DNA from: Methylobacterium haplocladii
GTDB lineage: Bacteria > Pseudomonadota > Alphaproteobacteria > Rhizobiales > Beijerinckiaceae
NCBI RefSeq assembly: GCF_007992175.1
Contig: NZ_BJZT01000027.1
Span: 1 to 64,000 of the forward strand
Direction of reading: 5' to 3'
Length of the DNA stretch: 64,000 nucleotides
Below, one piece after another: positions 8,912 to 24,020 of this stretch; position 1 is the stretch's first letter; each line of letters opens with the position of its first letter. Both the position numbers and the translations under genes were made by a program. The notes under the pieces are model-generated. The model did no database searches and had not been told where the DNA came from. It saw nothing but the letters and a program-made list of their open reading frames with translations.

Positions 8912-9609
8912 GAGCGCCGCAGCTCCAGCGCGTTCGAGAGGTAGAAGAAGCTGTTGATCCGCTTGGTGCGCTCCACCGAGAAACGGCTCAGGGCGGATTC
9001 CTTGGCGATCAGCCGTTTCAGCCCACCCTCGGTGACCGGCACGATCGCGGGTGCCCGGTCGCTCTTCGGGAAGAACGAGCCGGCGGCGTGCATCACGGTC
9101 AGCAAGGCGGTGCGCGGCGCCACCGTGAAGACGATCGAGCCGTCGGTGCGCAGCGCCAGTTCCGCCAGCGCGCGGACGATGTCGGTGCTGCGGTAGTGGA
9201 TCAGCGAATCCATCGCGACGACGTGGTCGAAGCGCCCGAGCCAGGGATCGAGCATGTCGCCAACGCGAAAGTCGATCGAGCCGGGGCCGGCGATCTCCGG
9301 CAGGCGCTCGCGGGCGAGCCCGACCAACGTCGGCGAGACGTCGATCGCCACCACCTCGGCCCCGCGCCGGGCCGCCTCGACAGCGAGCGCGCCGGTGCCG
9401 CAACCGGCGTCGAGCAGACGCTTGCCGGTCATGTCCTCGGGTAGCCACGACAGCAGGTTCGCCCGCATGGCATCGCGCCCGGCCCGCACCGTCGCGCGGA
9501 TCCTGGAGACCGGTGCATCGGAGGTCAGGCGCGACCAGGCCTCCACCGCGGTGCGGTCGAAATAGGTGGTGAGCTGGCCGCGGCGGAGGCTGTAGGTCGA
9601 GCTGGTCAT
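8908..9609 (-). CDS. bchM: Mg-protoporphyrin IX O-methyltransferase
   Basis: BchM transfers a methyl group from S-adenosylmethionine to Mg-protoporphyrin IX, supplying the substrate of AcsF. The 233-residue protein carries a class I SAM-binding motif LLDAGCGTGALAVEAARRGA at about 65-84, followed by VVAIDVSPTLV and VVAMDSLIHY. It begins 13 bp after bchL and is coupled to lhaA by a 4-bp overlap. This is the standard bchH-bchL-bchM order. Confidence 0.96.
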   Translation of the reverse strand: MTSSTYSLRRGQLTTYFDRTAVEAWSRLTSDAPVSRIRATVRAGRDAMRANLLSWLPEDMTGKRLLDAGCGTGALAVEAARRGAEVVAIDVSPTLVGLARERLPEIAGPGSIDFRVGDMLDPWLGRFDHVVAMDSLIHYRSTDIVRALAELALRTDGSIVFTVAPRTALLTVMHAAGSFFPKSDRAPAIVPVTEGGLKRLIAKESALSRFSVERTKRINSFFYLSNALELRRS

Positions 9610-9622
9610 CGCGCGGAAGCCC

Positions 9623-14206
<4,584 letters not shown>

Positions 14207-14232
<26 letters not shown>

Positions 14233-15796
14233 CGTACAGGGTCTCGACTGTGATGATCGCGAGCGCGCGCTCGCGGGCGAAGCGTTCGGTGTTCGCGCGG
14301 GCCTTGCCGCGCACGAAGAATGGGATCTTCTTCAGTTCCTTCTCGGCCTCGACCGCCCAAGGCGCGGGGCTATGCGTGGTGATGGAATCGACGGTGGCGG
14401 GAGCAGGCGACGGCGCGAGGGGCGGCACGACCGTCGCCTGCTCCACGGCGTCGGAACTCTCCCTCGGCTTGCCGCCGAGATGCGAGGGCGCGACGCCATC
14501 GTGGAACTCGGGGTCCTCCCGGAACATGCCAAGGAGATGCTCTTCGAGGCCCATCATCAGCGGGTGGACCCAGGTATCGAACAGGACGTTGGCGCCCTCG
14601 AAGCCCATCTGCGGGGAGTGGCGGGCCGGAAAGTCCTGGACGTGGATCGGCGCCGAGATCACCGCACAGGGCACGCCCAGGCGCTTGGCGATGTGGCGCT
14701 CCATCTGCGTTCCGAGCACGAGCTCCGGCGCGGCCGCCTGGATCGCCGCCTCGACGTCGAGGTAGTCGTCGGAGATCAGCGCCTCGACGCCGTGCTCGGC
14801 CGCCTCGGCCCTGATCTCGCGGGCGAATTCGCGGGAGTAGGTGCCGAGGCCGACGACCTTGAAGCCGAGTTCGGTCGCGGCAATGCGGGCGGCTGCGAGC
14901 GCATGCGTGGCGTCGCCGAAGATGAAGACGCGCTTGCCCGTGAGGTAGGTCGAGTCGACCGAGCGCGAGTACCACGGCAGCCGCGAAGGTGCGCCGGCCA
15001 GCACGGGAGCCGGATCGACGCCGGCCAGTTTCGCCACCGCCTCGACGAAGCGCTCCGTGGCCTTCACGCCGATCGGGACGATGTCGACGAAGGGTTGCTT
15101 GAAGGTCTTTTCGAGGTACTGCGCGGCGGCCTTGGCGACCTCCGGATACATCACGACGTTGAAGTCGGCCGCGCCGAGGGTGCCGAGATCGGCCGGGGTC
15201 GCGCCCATCGGGGCGACGACGTTCACGTCGATGCCGAGGGCCGCCAGGAGCTTGCGGATCTCGATGACGTCGTCGCGGTGGCGGAAGCCGAGGGCGGTCG
15301 GGCCGAGGATGTTGCAGAGCGGCCGGCGGCCCTCACGAGGCATGCGATCCACGGCCTGACCGGCCAACGCGCGGACCAGCCGATAGAAGGTCTCGGAGGC
15401 GCCCCAGTTCTCTTTCTTCTGGTAGGCCGGCAGCTCCAGCGGGATCACCGGGATCGGCAGGGCCAACGCCTTGGCCAGACCGCCCGGATCGTCCTGGATC
15501 AGCTCGGCCGTGCAGGAGGCGCCGACGATCATCGCCTGGGGCTGGAAGCGCTCGTAGGCTTTTGCGACGGCGTTCTTGAAGATCTCGGCCGTGTCGCGGC
15601 CGAGATCCTGTGCCTGGAAGGTGGTGTAGGTTACCGGCGGCCGCGCGTCGCGCCGCTCGATCATGGTGAAGAGCAGGTCGGCGTAGGTGTCGCCCTGCGG
15701 CGCGTGCAGCACGTAGTGCAGGCCCTTCATCGCGGTCGCGATGCGCATCGCGCCGATGTGGGGAGGCCCCTCGTAGGTCCAGACGGTGAGCTGCAT
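14207..15796 (-). CDS. bchB: Protochlorophyllide reductase subunit B
   Basis: BchB with BchN forms the NifDK-like catalytic component of the dark-operative protochlorophyllide reductase. The 529-residue protein has Asp36 in [11 protein letters not shown], the unusual aspartate ligand of the NB-cluster, and [14 protein letters not shown] with another cluster cysteine. The C-terminal region ends [20 protein letters not shown], the usual protochlorophyllide-reductase tail domain. Its start codon overlaps the stop of a preceding 32-codon ORF (ATGA). Confidence 0.97.
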
Positions 15797-15894
15797 CAGG
15801 AGCGCTCCCCGCCGAATTGGACGCCGGTTCGGCGCGCGGAAGCGCGACCATCCCGGAAGCTGAGGTCATGCATGATTGCGAAGCGATAAGGCAT
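15796..15894 (-). CDS. Possible 32-residue ORF between bchN and bchB
   Basis: An ATG at 15894 opens 32 codons ([13 protein letters not shown]...VQFGGERS) that end in a TGA overlapping the bchB ATG. It starts 4 bp after the bchN stop and fills the whole 102-bp gap, an arrangement typical of translational coupling. The peptide is basic, with no membrane segment and no family I recognise. It may be a true small protein, a coupling leader, or just an open spacer. Confidence 0.35.
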   Translation of the reverse strand: MPYRFAIMHDLSFRDGRASARRTGVQFGGERS

Positions 15895-15898
15895 GGCC

Positions 15899-17806
<1,908 letters not shown>

Positions 17807-17947
17807 AGGGTTTCCGCGTTTGTTGGAATTCTACCATTGCTAAGAAGTCGGGCTTCGCTATCGTAGGGTGCAATAAAATGAGACTTACCTGGAGTCGCGT
17901 ACCGACCCAAAGATGTCCAGCCGAGCCATACGGGATGGGAGACGCAG

Positions 17948-18838
17948 ATGGGCGCCTGGAGGCATTACGGTCGGGGTTTCGAGCCCGCTGCCGCGCCGCC
18001 CGAGTGCGGCTCTGCCCCGTCGCATAGCCCGAGTCGCGCTCCCGATACCGCCAAGCATGACGGTTTCTCCCTGCAAGGCGATCTGGCTCGCATCATCGAA
18101 GGCGAGATCCTTCCGCGGCTGATGCTGGCGCATCGCGAGGCCGCCGAGCCGACCCGGCTCAGGGTCGAGCGCCGTCCCTCGCCGGACCAGATCGCTCAGT
18201 TCAGCTCGCTGCTTCTCGATCCCGCCGCCGACGACATCACCGAGCATGTACTGGCCCTGCTCGACGAAGGGCTCTCGCTCGACAGCCTCCTGCTGGATCT
18301 GCTGGCTCCCGCCGCTCGTCACCTCGGTGAGCTGTGGGAGGAGGACGAATGCGACTTCCTCGACGTCACCGTCGCCATCGGCCGGCTTCATGCCGTGACC
18401 CGCGAACTCTGTTCGCAGATGGAAGGCGAGTCCGGTGGCGGCAACGGTCGCAGCATCCTGTTGATGCCCTGTCCGGGTGAGACGCACATCTTCTGCTTGT
18501 CGATCGTCGCAAGCTTCTTCCGCGAGGCCGGTTGGGAGGTCACCACGACCGGCGCCGATCCGGGCTTCGATCTCGTCGAGCTCGTGCGGGCCGAATGGTT
18601 CGACGTGATCGGCCTGACACTCTCCTACGACGTTCTGTTGCCGGCGCTGACCCAGGCCGTGCGTGATCTGCGAAAGGCATCCTGCAACCGCAACGTCCGC
18701 GTCATGGTCGGTGGGCCGCTTTTCGTCCGGCATCCCGAGCAGGTGCGTCTGTCCGGCGCCGACGCGGTGGCGAGCGACGGAAAGATCGCCCCCGGTATCG
18801 CAGAAAGCTTGCTTGAAAAGCGGGCGCAAGCCTGCTGA
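17948..18838 (+). CDS. ppaA: Cobalamin-binding antirepressor of PpsR (PpaA/AerR)
   Basis: PpaA/AerR is a B12-binding light- and redox-responsive partner of PpsR/CrtJ that adjusts photosynthesis gene expression. The 296-residue product has a helical B12-cap region (LGELWEEDECDFLDVTVAIGRLH) with His148, in the place of the cobalt-ligating histidine of Rhodobacter AerR. A Rossmann cobalamin domain follows (CPGETHIFCLSIVASFF). The N-terminal 45 residues are low-complexity. An internal methionine at residue 59 could give a short form, as reported for AerR. It lies 26 bp ahead of ppsR and is divergent from bchF. Confidence 0.92.
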   Translation: MGAWRHYGRGFEPAAAPPECGSAPSHSPSRAPDTAKHDGFSLQGDLARIIEGEILPRLMLAHREAAEPTRLRVERRPSPDQIAQFSSLLLDPAADDITEHVLALLDEGLSLDSLLLDLLAPAARHLGELWEEDECDFLDVTVAIGRLHAVTRELCSQMEGESGGGNGRSILLMPCPGETHIFCLSIVASFFREAGWEVTTTGADPGFDLVELVRAEWFDVIGLTLSYDVLLPALTQAVRDLRKASCNRNVRVMVGGPLFVRHPEQVRLSGADAVASDGKIAPGIAESLLEKRAQAC

Positions 18839-18864
18839 AAGGACCCGCTTTACGTCGTAACGAA

Positions 18865-20316
18865 GTGGTGAACTTGACCTCGCTGGCGAGACCTATCCCG
18901 CATCGCCCTTCCGCGGCGCTGCAGCAGGCGGCCGGTCTCCTCGACGGCGAGGCGACCGGGATCCTCATTGCGGCTACCACGGACCTGTCCCTGGTGGTAG
19001 ACGCGGACGGGATCATCCGCGATGCGGCGTTCAGCGGCGAAGACCTCGGTGCCGAGGGCGTCGAGTCCTGGCTCGGCAGGCCGTGGATCGACACCGTCAC
19101 CATCGAGAGCCGTCCGAAGATCGACGCGCTCCTGCGTGATGCCGCGCCCGGCGCGATCACCCGGTGGCGACAGGTGAACCACCCCTCGCCGCGCGGCATC
19201 GACCTGCCGGTGCGCTATTCGACGATGCGTCCGAAGGTCGGCGGTCCCGTCATCGTGCTCGGGCGCGATCTCCGCTCCGTCGCCGCGCTCCAGCGCCGGC
19301 TGACCGAGACCCAGCAGGCATTGGAGCGCGACTACGTCCGCCTTCGCGCTGCCGAGACCCGCTACAAGCTTTTGTTCCAGCTCTCGGGCGAGCCGGTGCT
19401 CGTCGTCGATGCCGGCACGCGGCGCGTCACCGAGGTCAATCCCGCCGCGGCCCGGCGACTCGGGCGGCCGCAGAAGCGGGTGATGGGCCAGGACGTGGTC
19501 GAACTGTTCGATTCGTCGAGCGCCCGCGACTTGCAGGTGCTGTTCGCGGGCCTGCGCGTGACGGGGCAAGCTGCCGATCTGCAGGGCCGCTTGGCCGGCG
19601 GACGCGGCGAGACGCGCATCTCCGCCTCCCTGTTTCGCGGCGAGACCGCGACGAGCGTGCTTCTGCGCCTTTCTCCGGAGCAGGGTGGTCTCGAGATCGG
19701 GAACGGTTCGGCGAATACGCTCGGCGTGATCGCCAAGCTGCCCGAGGGCTTCGTCGTCACGGATACCGCTCGCCGCATCCTGACCGCCAATGCGGCCTTC
19801 CTCGATCTCGCTCAGCTCGCCACCGAGGAGCAGGTGCGGGGCGAGCCGCTGGAGCGCTGGCTCGGCCGCGAGGAGACCGAGGCGCAGGCGCTGTTCGCGA
19901 CGCTGCAGGAGCACGGCTCGGTCCGCCACTTCTCGACGGCTCTGCGTGGAAGCTACGGCTCGTCGGAGGATGTCGAAGTCGCGGCCGTGTCGGTGACTGG
20001 CGGCGATCAGCCCTGCTTCGGCTTCACCGTTCGCTCGATGCCGCGCCGTCCCGGTGCGTCGGCGCCGACGGGGACCGGCCTGCCGCGTTCGGTGGAGCAG
20101 ATGACCGAACTCGTCGGACGCGTCTCGATGAAGACGCTGGTGCGCGAGACGACCGACCTCATCGAAAAATTGTGTATCGAGGCGGCGCTCCGCATCACCC
20201 GCGACAACCGCGCCTCGGCCGCCGAAATGCTCGGCCTGAGCCGGCAGGGTCTCTACGCAAAGATGCGCCGCTACGGCATCGGCGATCTTGATTCCCATGA
20301 CATCGAGTTGAACTGA
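18865..20316 (+). CDS. ppsR: Photosynthesis gene repressor PpsR (CrtJ)
   Basis: PpsR represses bch, crt and puc genes in the presence of oxygen by binding paired TGT-N12-ACA sites. The roughly 483-residue protein has PAS-type segments (including LLFQLSGEPVLVVDAGTRRV and VIAKLPEGFVVTDTARRI). It also has a linker with a Q-rich coiled segment (LTETQQALERDYVRLR) and a C-terminal Fis-type helix-turn-helix (NRASAAEMLGLSRQGLYAKM). A cysteine sits just before the helix-turn-helix (EKLCIEAAL), as in redox-sensing CrtJ/PpsR. The start is GTG at 18865 or 18868. It shares a transcription unit with ppaA. Confidence 0.94.
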   Translation: MVNLTSLARPIPHRPSAALQQAAGLLDGEATGILIAATTDLSLVVDADGIIRDAAFSGEDLGAEGVESWLGRPWIDTVTIESRPKIDALLRDAAPGAITRWRQVNHPSPRGIDLPVRYSTMRPKVGGPVIVLGRDLRSVAALQRRLTETQQALERDYVRLRAAETRYKLLFQLSGEPVLVVDAGTRRVTEVNPAAARRLGRPQKRVMGQDVVELFDSSSARDLQVLFAGLRVTGQAADLQGRLAGGRGETRISASLFRGETATSVLLRLSPEQGGLEIGNGSANTLGVIAKLPEGFVVTDTARRILTANAAFLDLAQLATEEQVRGEPLERWLGREETEAQALFATLQEHGSVRHFSTALRGSYGSSEDVEVAAVSVTGGDQPCFGFTVRSMPRRPGASAPTGTGLPRSVEQMTELVGRVSMKTLVRETTDLIEKLCIEAALRITRDNRASAAEMLGLSRQGLYAKMRRYGIGDLDSHDIELN

Positions 20317-20323
20317 GCGGCGT

Positions 20324-20349
20324 TATAATGCATCCACACGAAACGTTTC
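20324..20349 (+). promoter_or_regulatory. TATAAT box and GAAACGTTTC palindrome after ppsR
   Basis: A perfect TATAAT hexamer (20324-20329) is followed by a perfect 10-bp palindrome GAAACGTTTC (20340-20349), between the ppsR stop and the pucC promoter. No good -35 box stands 16-18 bp upstream of the TATAAT. The palindrome resembles LacI-family half-site geometry, but no such regulator is encoded nearby. Confidence 0.3.
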
Positions 20350-20391
20350 CGTGAGGAGGTGCAGCCGCTGCGGGCAAACCCGGCGAGCATC

Positions 20392-20433
20392 TGTAAACAA
20401 AACTTGACACCTGCGGGGCCGGAAAACTAGCGT
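20392..20433 (+). promoter_or_regulatory. PpsR/CrtJ site overlapping the -35 box of the pucC-bchP promoter
   Basis: TGTAAACAAAACTTGACA at 20392-20409 is an exact TGT-N12-ACA site. Its right half is a perfect -35 hexamer TTGACA (20404-20409), followed after 18 bp by TAGCGT (20428-20433), an acceptable alphaproteobacterial -10. The geometry is the same as at bchF. The predicted transcript start falls at about 20440, exactly at the ATG of a 35-codon ORF. Confidence 0.75.
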
Positions 20434-20439
20434 CGAGGC

Positions 20440-20547
20440 ATGTCAGAGCCCGCTCCGAGCGCCGATGTCACGACGTCCGAACCAAGCGTCCGGATCGCTC
20501 ATGTGCCGGTCGCCGGGGTGCTCCCGATCGCATCGGGGGCGCGGTGA
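20440..20547 (+). CDS. Possible 35-residue ORF upstream of pucC, in the usual bchG position
   Basis: ATG 20440 opens 35 codons (MSEPAPSADVTTSEPSVRI...IASGAR) ending in a TGA that overlaps the pucC ATG by one base (TGATG). The predicted transcription start coincides with the ATG, so it would be translated leaderless. In many purple bacteria bchG occupies this slot, followed by the pucC-like gene and bchP. Only a short Pro/Ala-rich peptide is present here. It may be a coupling leader, a remnant, or chance. Confidence 0.4.
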   Translation: MSEPAPSADVTTSEPSVRIAHVPVAGVLPIASGAR

Positions 20548-21899
20548 TGACGTCCCTCTCCTTCTCCTGGATCCAGATCGTTCGGCTCGGGCTGGTGCAA
20601 ACGGCGCTCGGCGCTGTCGTCGTGCTGATGACCTCCACGATCAACCGGGTGATGGTCGTCGAGCTGGCACTGCCGGCGATGGTGCCCGGCGCCCTCGTCG
20701 CCCTGCATTACGCGGTCCAGATCCTGCGCCCGCGCTGGGGCTACGGCTCGGACAGGGGCGGCCGGCGTACGCCCTGGATCGTTGGCGGCATGGCGGCGCT
20801 GGCCCTCGGCGGCTTCGGCGCCGCCGCCGCCACCGCCCTCTGTGAAACGAATGTCACGGCCGGGCTCGTACTCGCCGTGCTGTCCTTTCTGTCGGTCGGC
20901 ATGGGGGCCGGAGCCGCAGGTACGTCGCTGCTCGTGCTGCTCGCCACGGGCGTCGACGACCACCGCCGGGGAGCCGCGGCCACGGTCGTCTGGGTGATGA
21001 TGATCGTCGGCTTCGCGGTGACGGCGCCGCTCGCCGGCCATTACCTCGATCCGTTCTCCGGTGCGCGGCTGATGGCGGTCTCCGGTACGGTCTCCGCGAT
21101 CGCCTTCATCGTCGCGGTTCTAGCCGTCGCCGGTATCGAGCCGGCGCGGTCGGCCTCCGGCACGGCGAAGTCTCGGAACGGCAAGGCATTCTCCGAGGTG
21201 CTGAAGCGGGTCTGGGCCGAGCCGATCTCGCGCCGCTTCACGATCTTCATCTTCGTGTCGATGCTCGCCTACAGCGCGCAGGAACTCATCCTGGAGCCCT
21301 ATGCCGGTCTGATCTTCGAGATGACGCCTGGGGCGACCACCAAGCTCTCCGGCCTGCAACATGGCGGCGTGCTCGCCGGGATGCTGATGGTGGCCGGCAT
21401 CACCATGGGCATCGGCGGTCCGATCTTCGGCTCGTTGAAGCTCTGGACCGCCATCGGCTGTCTTGGCTCGGCGGTGGCGCTTGCGGCCATCGCCGCCGGT
21501 GGCCCCGTCGGTGCGGCCTTCCCGCTGCGACAGGCGGTGTTCGCCCTGGGGCTCTCGAACGGCGTCTACGCGGTGGCCGCGATCGGCTCGATGATGGGAC
21601 TCGCAGGCCAGGGCGGCGAAGCCGAGCGCGGCACCCGCATGGGCGTCTGGGGCGCGGCGCAGGGCATCGCCTTCGGCGCCGGTGGCTTCCTCGGCACGGC
21701 GGCGGTGGACCTCGCCCGGCTCGTCACCGCCGATCCCACCTATGCCTACGCCTCGGTCTTCGCCGGGGAGGCCGTGCTGTTCGTCGGCGCCGCGCTCATC
21801 GCGATGCGGATCGAGCATGCCCCGGCCCGGGCGCGTCGCGCCAACCCGCTGATGCAAGCGGCGGCCTATCAGCTGGATCCAGCTATGGAAGCGAGGTAG
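20547..21899 (+). CDS. PucC-family bacteriochlorophyll carrier/assembly protein (Orf428-like)
   Basis: This 450-residue major-facilitator-type protein has about 12 hydrophobic segments and the PucC-family signatures TINRVMVVELALPAMVPG, ALHYAVQILRPRWGYGSD and AYSAQELILEPYAG. The position immediately before bchP matches the gene called orf428 or 'bacteriochlorophyll synthase 44.5 kDa chain' in Rhodobacter. It is probably involved in pigment delivery to antenna complexes rather than in synthesis itself. The ATG at 20547 is preferred over the adjacent in-frame GTG at 20544. Confidence 0.9.
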   Translation: MTSLSFSWIQIVRLGLVQTALGAVVVLMTSTINRVMVVELALPAMVPGALVALHYAVQILRPRWGYGSDRGGRRTPWIVGGMAALALGGFGAAAATALCETNVTAGLVLAVLSFLSVGMGAGAAGTSLLVLLATGVDDHRRGAAATVVWVMMIVGFAVTAPLAGHYLDPFSGARLMAVSGTVSAIAFIVAVLAVAGIEPARSASGTAKSRNGKAFSEVLKRVWAEPISRRFTIFIFVSMLAYSAQELILEPYAGLIFEMTPGATTKLSGLQHGGVLAGMLMVAGITMGIGGPIFGSLKLWTAIGCLGSAVALAAIAAGGPVGAAFPLRQAVFALGLSNGVYAVAAIGSMMGLAGQGGEAERGTRMGVWGAAQGIAFGAGGFLGTAAVDLARLVTADPTYAYASVFAGEAVLFVGAALIAMRIEHAPARARRANPLMQAAAYQLDPAMEAR

Positions 21900-21904
21900 C
21901 TCCG

Positions 21905-23122
21905 ATGTCCGAGTCTCCCGTCGTCACCGAACCATCCGAGTACTTCGATGTCGTCGTGGTCGGCGGCGGCCCGTCCGGTGCGACCGCGGCCACCGATCTG
22001 GCGCGGGCAGGACGGCACGTGCTGCTCCTCGACAAGCCGGGCCGGATCAAGCCCTGCGGCGGCGCGATCCCGCCCCGCCTGATCCGCGACTTCGCGATTC
22101 CCGACGACCTGATCGTGGCCCGCGTCCGTTCGGCCCGGATGATCTCGCCGAAGGACAAGCGCGTCGACATGCCGATCGGCGAGGGCTTCGTCGGCATGGT
22201 CGACCGCGAGCATTTCGACCCTTGGCTGCGCAACCGCGCGGCGCTTGCTGGCGCCGACGTGCGCGAAGCCGCCTACGACCGCATTGTTCGCGATGAGGAC
22301 GGTGCGACCGTCGTCCACTATACCACCGGCAAGGGCGTCGATCTCGAACGCCATGCGGTCCGCACCCGCCTCGTCATCGGCGCCGACGGAGCGACCTCGC
22401 CGGTCGGCCGCTCCGAGATACCCGGCCACGACCGGATGAAGTCGGTTTTCGCCTATCACGAGATCGTCAAGCGCCCCGCCGACGGCAGCGGCGACTACGA
22501 GGCCACGCGCTGCGACGTTTACTATCAGGGCAAGCACTCGCCCGATTTCTATTCCTGGGTGTTTCCGCACGGCGAGACCATCAGCGTCGGCACCGGCTCG
22601 GCGCATAAGGGTTTTTCCCTCCGATCCTCGATTCGGGCCCTGCGCGAGGCCAGCGGCCTTGATGCCGGCGAGACCGTGCGGCGCGAGGGCGCTCCGATCC
22701 CGCTGAAGCCGCTCAAGCGCTGGGACAACGGCCGCGATGTGCTGCTCGCCGGCGATGCCGCGGGCGTCGTCGCCCCGGCCTCGGGCGAAGGCATCTACTA
22801 TGCGATGCTCGGTGGCCGCCTCTCGGCCGAGGCCGCCGACGTTTTCCTCCGCACCGGCGATGTCCGCTCGCTGGCGCAGGCTCGACGCCGCTTCATGAAG
22901 CTGCATGGCCGCGTCTTCATGATCCTCGGCATGATGCAGTGGTTCTGGTATCGGAACGACTCGCTGCGCGAACGCTTCGTCTCGATCTGCCGCGACAAGG
23001 ACGTCCAGCAACTCACCTGGGACAGCTACATGAACAAGGAGCTGGTCCGGAAGAAGCCGGTCGCCCACGTGAAAATCTTCTTCAAGGATCTGGCGCACCT
23101 GTTCCGCTGGGTCTCTCCGTGA
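21905..23122 (+). CDS. bchP: Geranylgeranyl diphosphate/bacteriochlorophyll reductase
   Basis: BchP is an FAD-dependent reductase that converts the geranylgeranyl tail of bacteriochlorophyll a to phytyl. The 405-residue protein has the dinucleotide-binding motif VVVVGGGPSGATAATDLARAG at about 13-33 (read from the first V). It also has KPCGGAIPPRLI, and the late FAD contact LLAGDAAGVVAPASGEGIYYAM. It starts 5 bp after the pucC-like gene and overlaps tspO by GTGA. Confidence 0.96.
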   Translation: MSESPVVTEPSEYFDVVVVGGGPSGATAATDLARAGRHVLLLDKPGRIKPCGGAIPPRLIRDFAIPDDLIVARVRSARMISPKDKRVDMPIGEGFVGMVDREHFDPWLRNRAALAGADVREAAYDRIVRDEDGATVVHYTTGKGVDLERHAVRTRLVIGADGATSPVGRSEIPGHDRMKSVFAYHEIVKRPADGSGDYEATRCDVYYQGKHSPDFYSWVFPHGETISVGTGSAHKGFSLRSSIRALREASGLDAGETVRREGAPIPLKPLKRWDNGRDVLLAGDAAGVVAPASGEGIYYAMLGGRLSAEAADVFLRTGDVRSLAQARRRFMKLHGRVFMILGMMQWFWYRNDSLRERFVSICRDKDVQQLTWDSYMNKELVRKKPVAHVKIFFKDLAHLFRWVSP

Positions 23123-23616
23123 CGGCATTGCTGGGAGAGGGCTGGGCCCCTCCCCTGACCGCGGCGATCGTGGCGGTGCTCGTCGCGGTCGCGGGTGCCG
23201 TCGCGACGACGACGGACGATTGGTACCGGGGGCTTCGCAAGCCCGCCTGGAAGCCGCCGGACTGGGCGTTCGGCCCGGTCTGGACCGTGATCTTCGCGCT
23301 CACTGCGACCGCCGGCGTGCTGGCCTGGAACGCTGACACGAGTACGGCTGCAAGGACGGCGCTCATCGCGGTCTATGGCGTCAACGGCGTGCTCAATATC
23401 GCCTGGAGCGTCATCTTTTTTCGGATGCGCCGGCCGGACCTAGCCCTCGTCGAAGTCGCTCTGCTCTGGCTCTCGATCCTCGCCATCGTCCTCGTGACCG
23501 GCCGCATCACCCTCGTCGCGGCTTTCCTGAACCTGCCCTATCTCGGCTGGGTCAGTATCGCGACCTTCCTCAATCTGCGGATCGTGCAACTCAATCCGCG
23601 CCTGCGGGAGGCCTGA
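23119..23616 (+). CDS. tspO: TspO/MBR family membrane protein
   Basis: TspO is a five-helix tryptophan-rich membrane protein that binds tetrapyrroles; in Rhodobacter it tunes photosynthesis gene expression. The 165-residue product starts at GTG 23119, coupled to the bchP stop. Signatures include WYRGLRKPAWKPPDWAFGPV with WTVIF, then VLNIAWSVIFF and LNLPYLGWVSIATFLN. A longer upstream ORF in bchP sequence is rejected. In other purple bacteria this slot can hold idi instead. Confidence 0.92.
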   Translation: MTALLGEGWAPPLTAAIVAVLVAVAGAVATTTDDWYRGLRKPAWKPPDWAFGPVWTVIFALTATAGVLAWNADTSTAARTALIAVYGVNGVLNIAWSVIFFRMRRPDLALVEVALLWLSILAIVLVTGRITLVAAFLNLPYLGWVSIATFLNLRIVQLNPRLREA

Positions 23617-23620
23617 GCGC

Positions 23621-23992
23621 ATGGCCGAACTCTTCGCGAGCGGGCGGGTCGTCGACATCGTCCTGGCCCTCGTCGCTCTCGAGGCCGCGGCGCTGCTGGT
23701 CTGGCGTCGCCGTCGCGGACGCGGCCCCTCCCCGCTCGCGCTGATCGGCAACCTCGCCTCCGGCGCCTTCCTGATGCTGGCCGTGCGCGCCGCGCTGACC
23801 GGTGCGGACTGGACGGTGATTGCCGGATTACTCTTGGGCTCACTCGTCGCCCACATCACAGATCTGTGTCTCAGGTTGCGGGATGATCAGCCGGGGGCGG
23901 TTGGTCGCAGATCACAGTCGAGCGAGCCGGGAACATCGGCGGAGACAACAGCGTTCAACCGGCGAAATCAGGCTGGAATGATTTCATCTTAA
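23621..23992 (+). CDS. Small membrane protein downstream of tspO
   Basis: This 123-residue protein has three hydrophobic stretches (VVDIVLALVALEAAALLVW, IGNLASGAFLMLAVRAAL, VIAGLLLGSLVAHITDL) separated by a basic loop WRRRRGRGPSP. A hydrophilic, low-complexity tail of about 35 residues follows. It begins 4 bp after tspO and is probably the last gene of the pucC-bchP-tspO unit. I do not recognise the family, and any link to photosynthesis is by position only. Confidence 0.75.
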   Translation: MAELFASGRVVDIVLALVALEAAALLVWRRRRGRGPSPLALIGNLASGAFLMLAVRAALTGADWTVIAGLLLGSLVAHITDLCLRLRDDQPGAVGRRSQSSEPGTSAETTAFNRRNQAGMISS

Positions 23993-24020
23993 AGCTGCCC
24001 GGCATACGGAGAAGCGCCTC

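Noticed and set aside
6413-8944. 843-codon plus-strand ORF over puhA-lhaA
   Set aside because: It has no recognisable domain, shows a biased Arg/Glu/Gly composition and is antisense to well-conserved genes.
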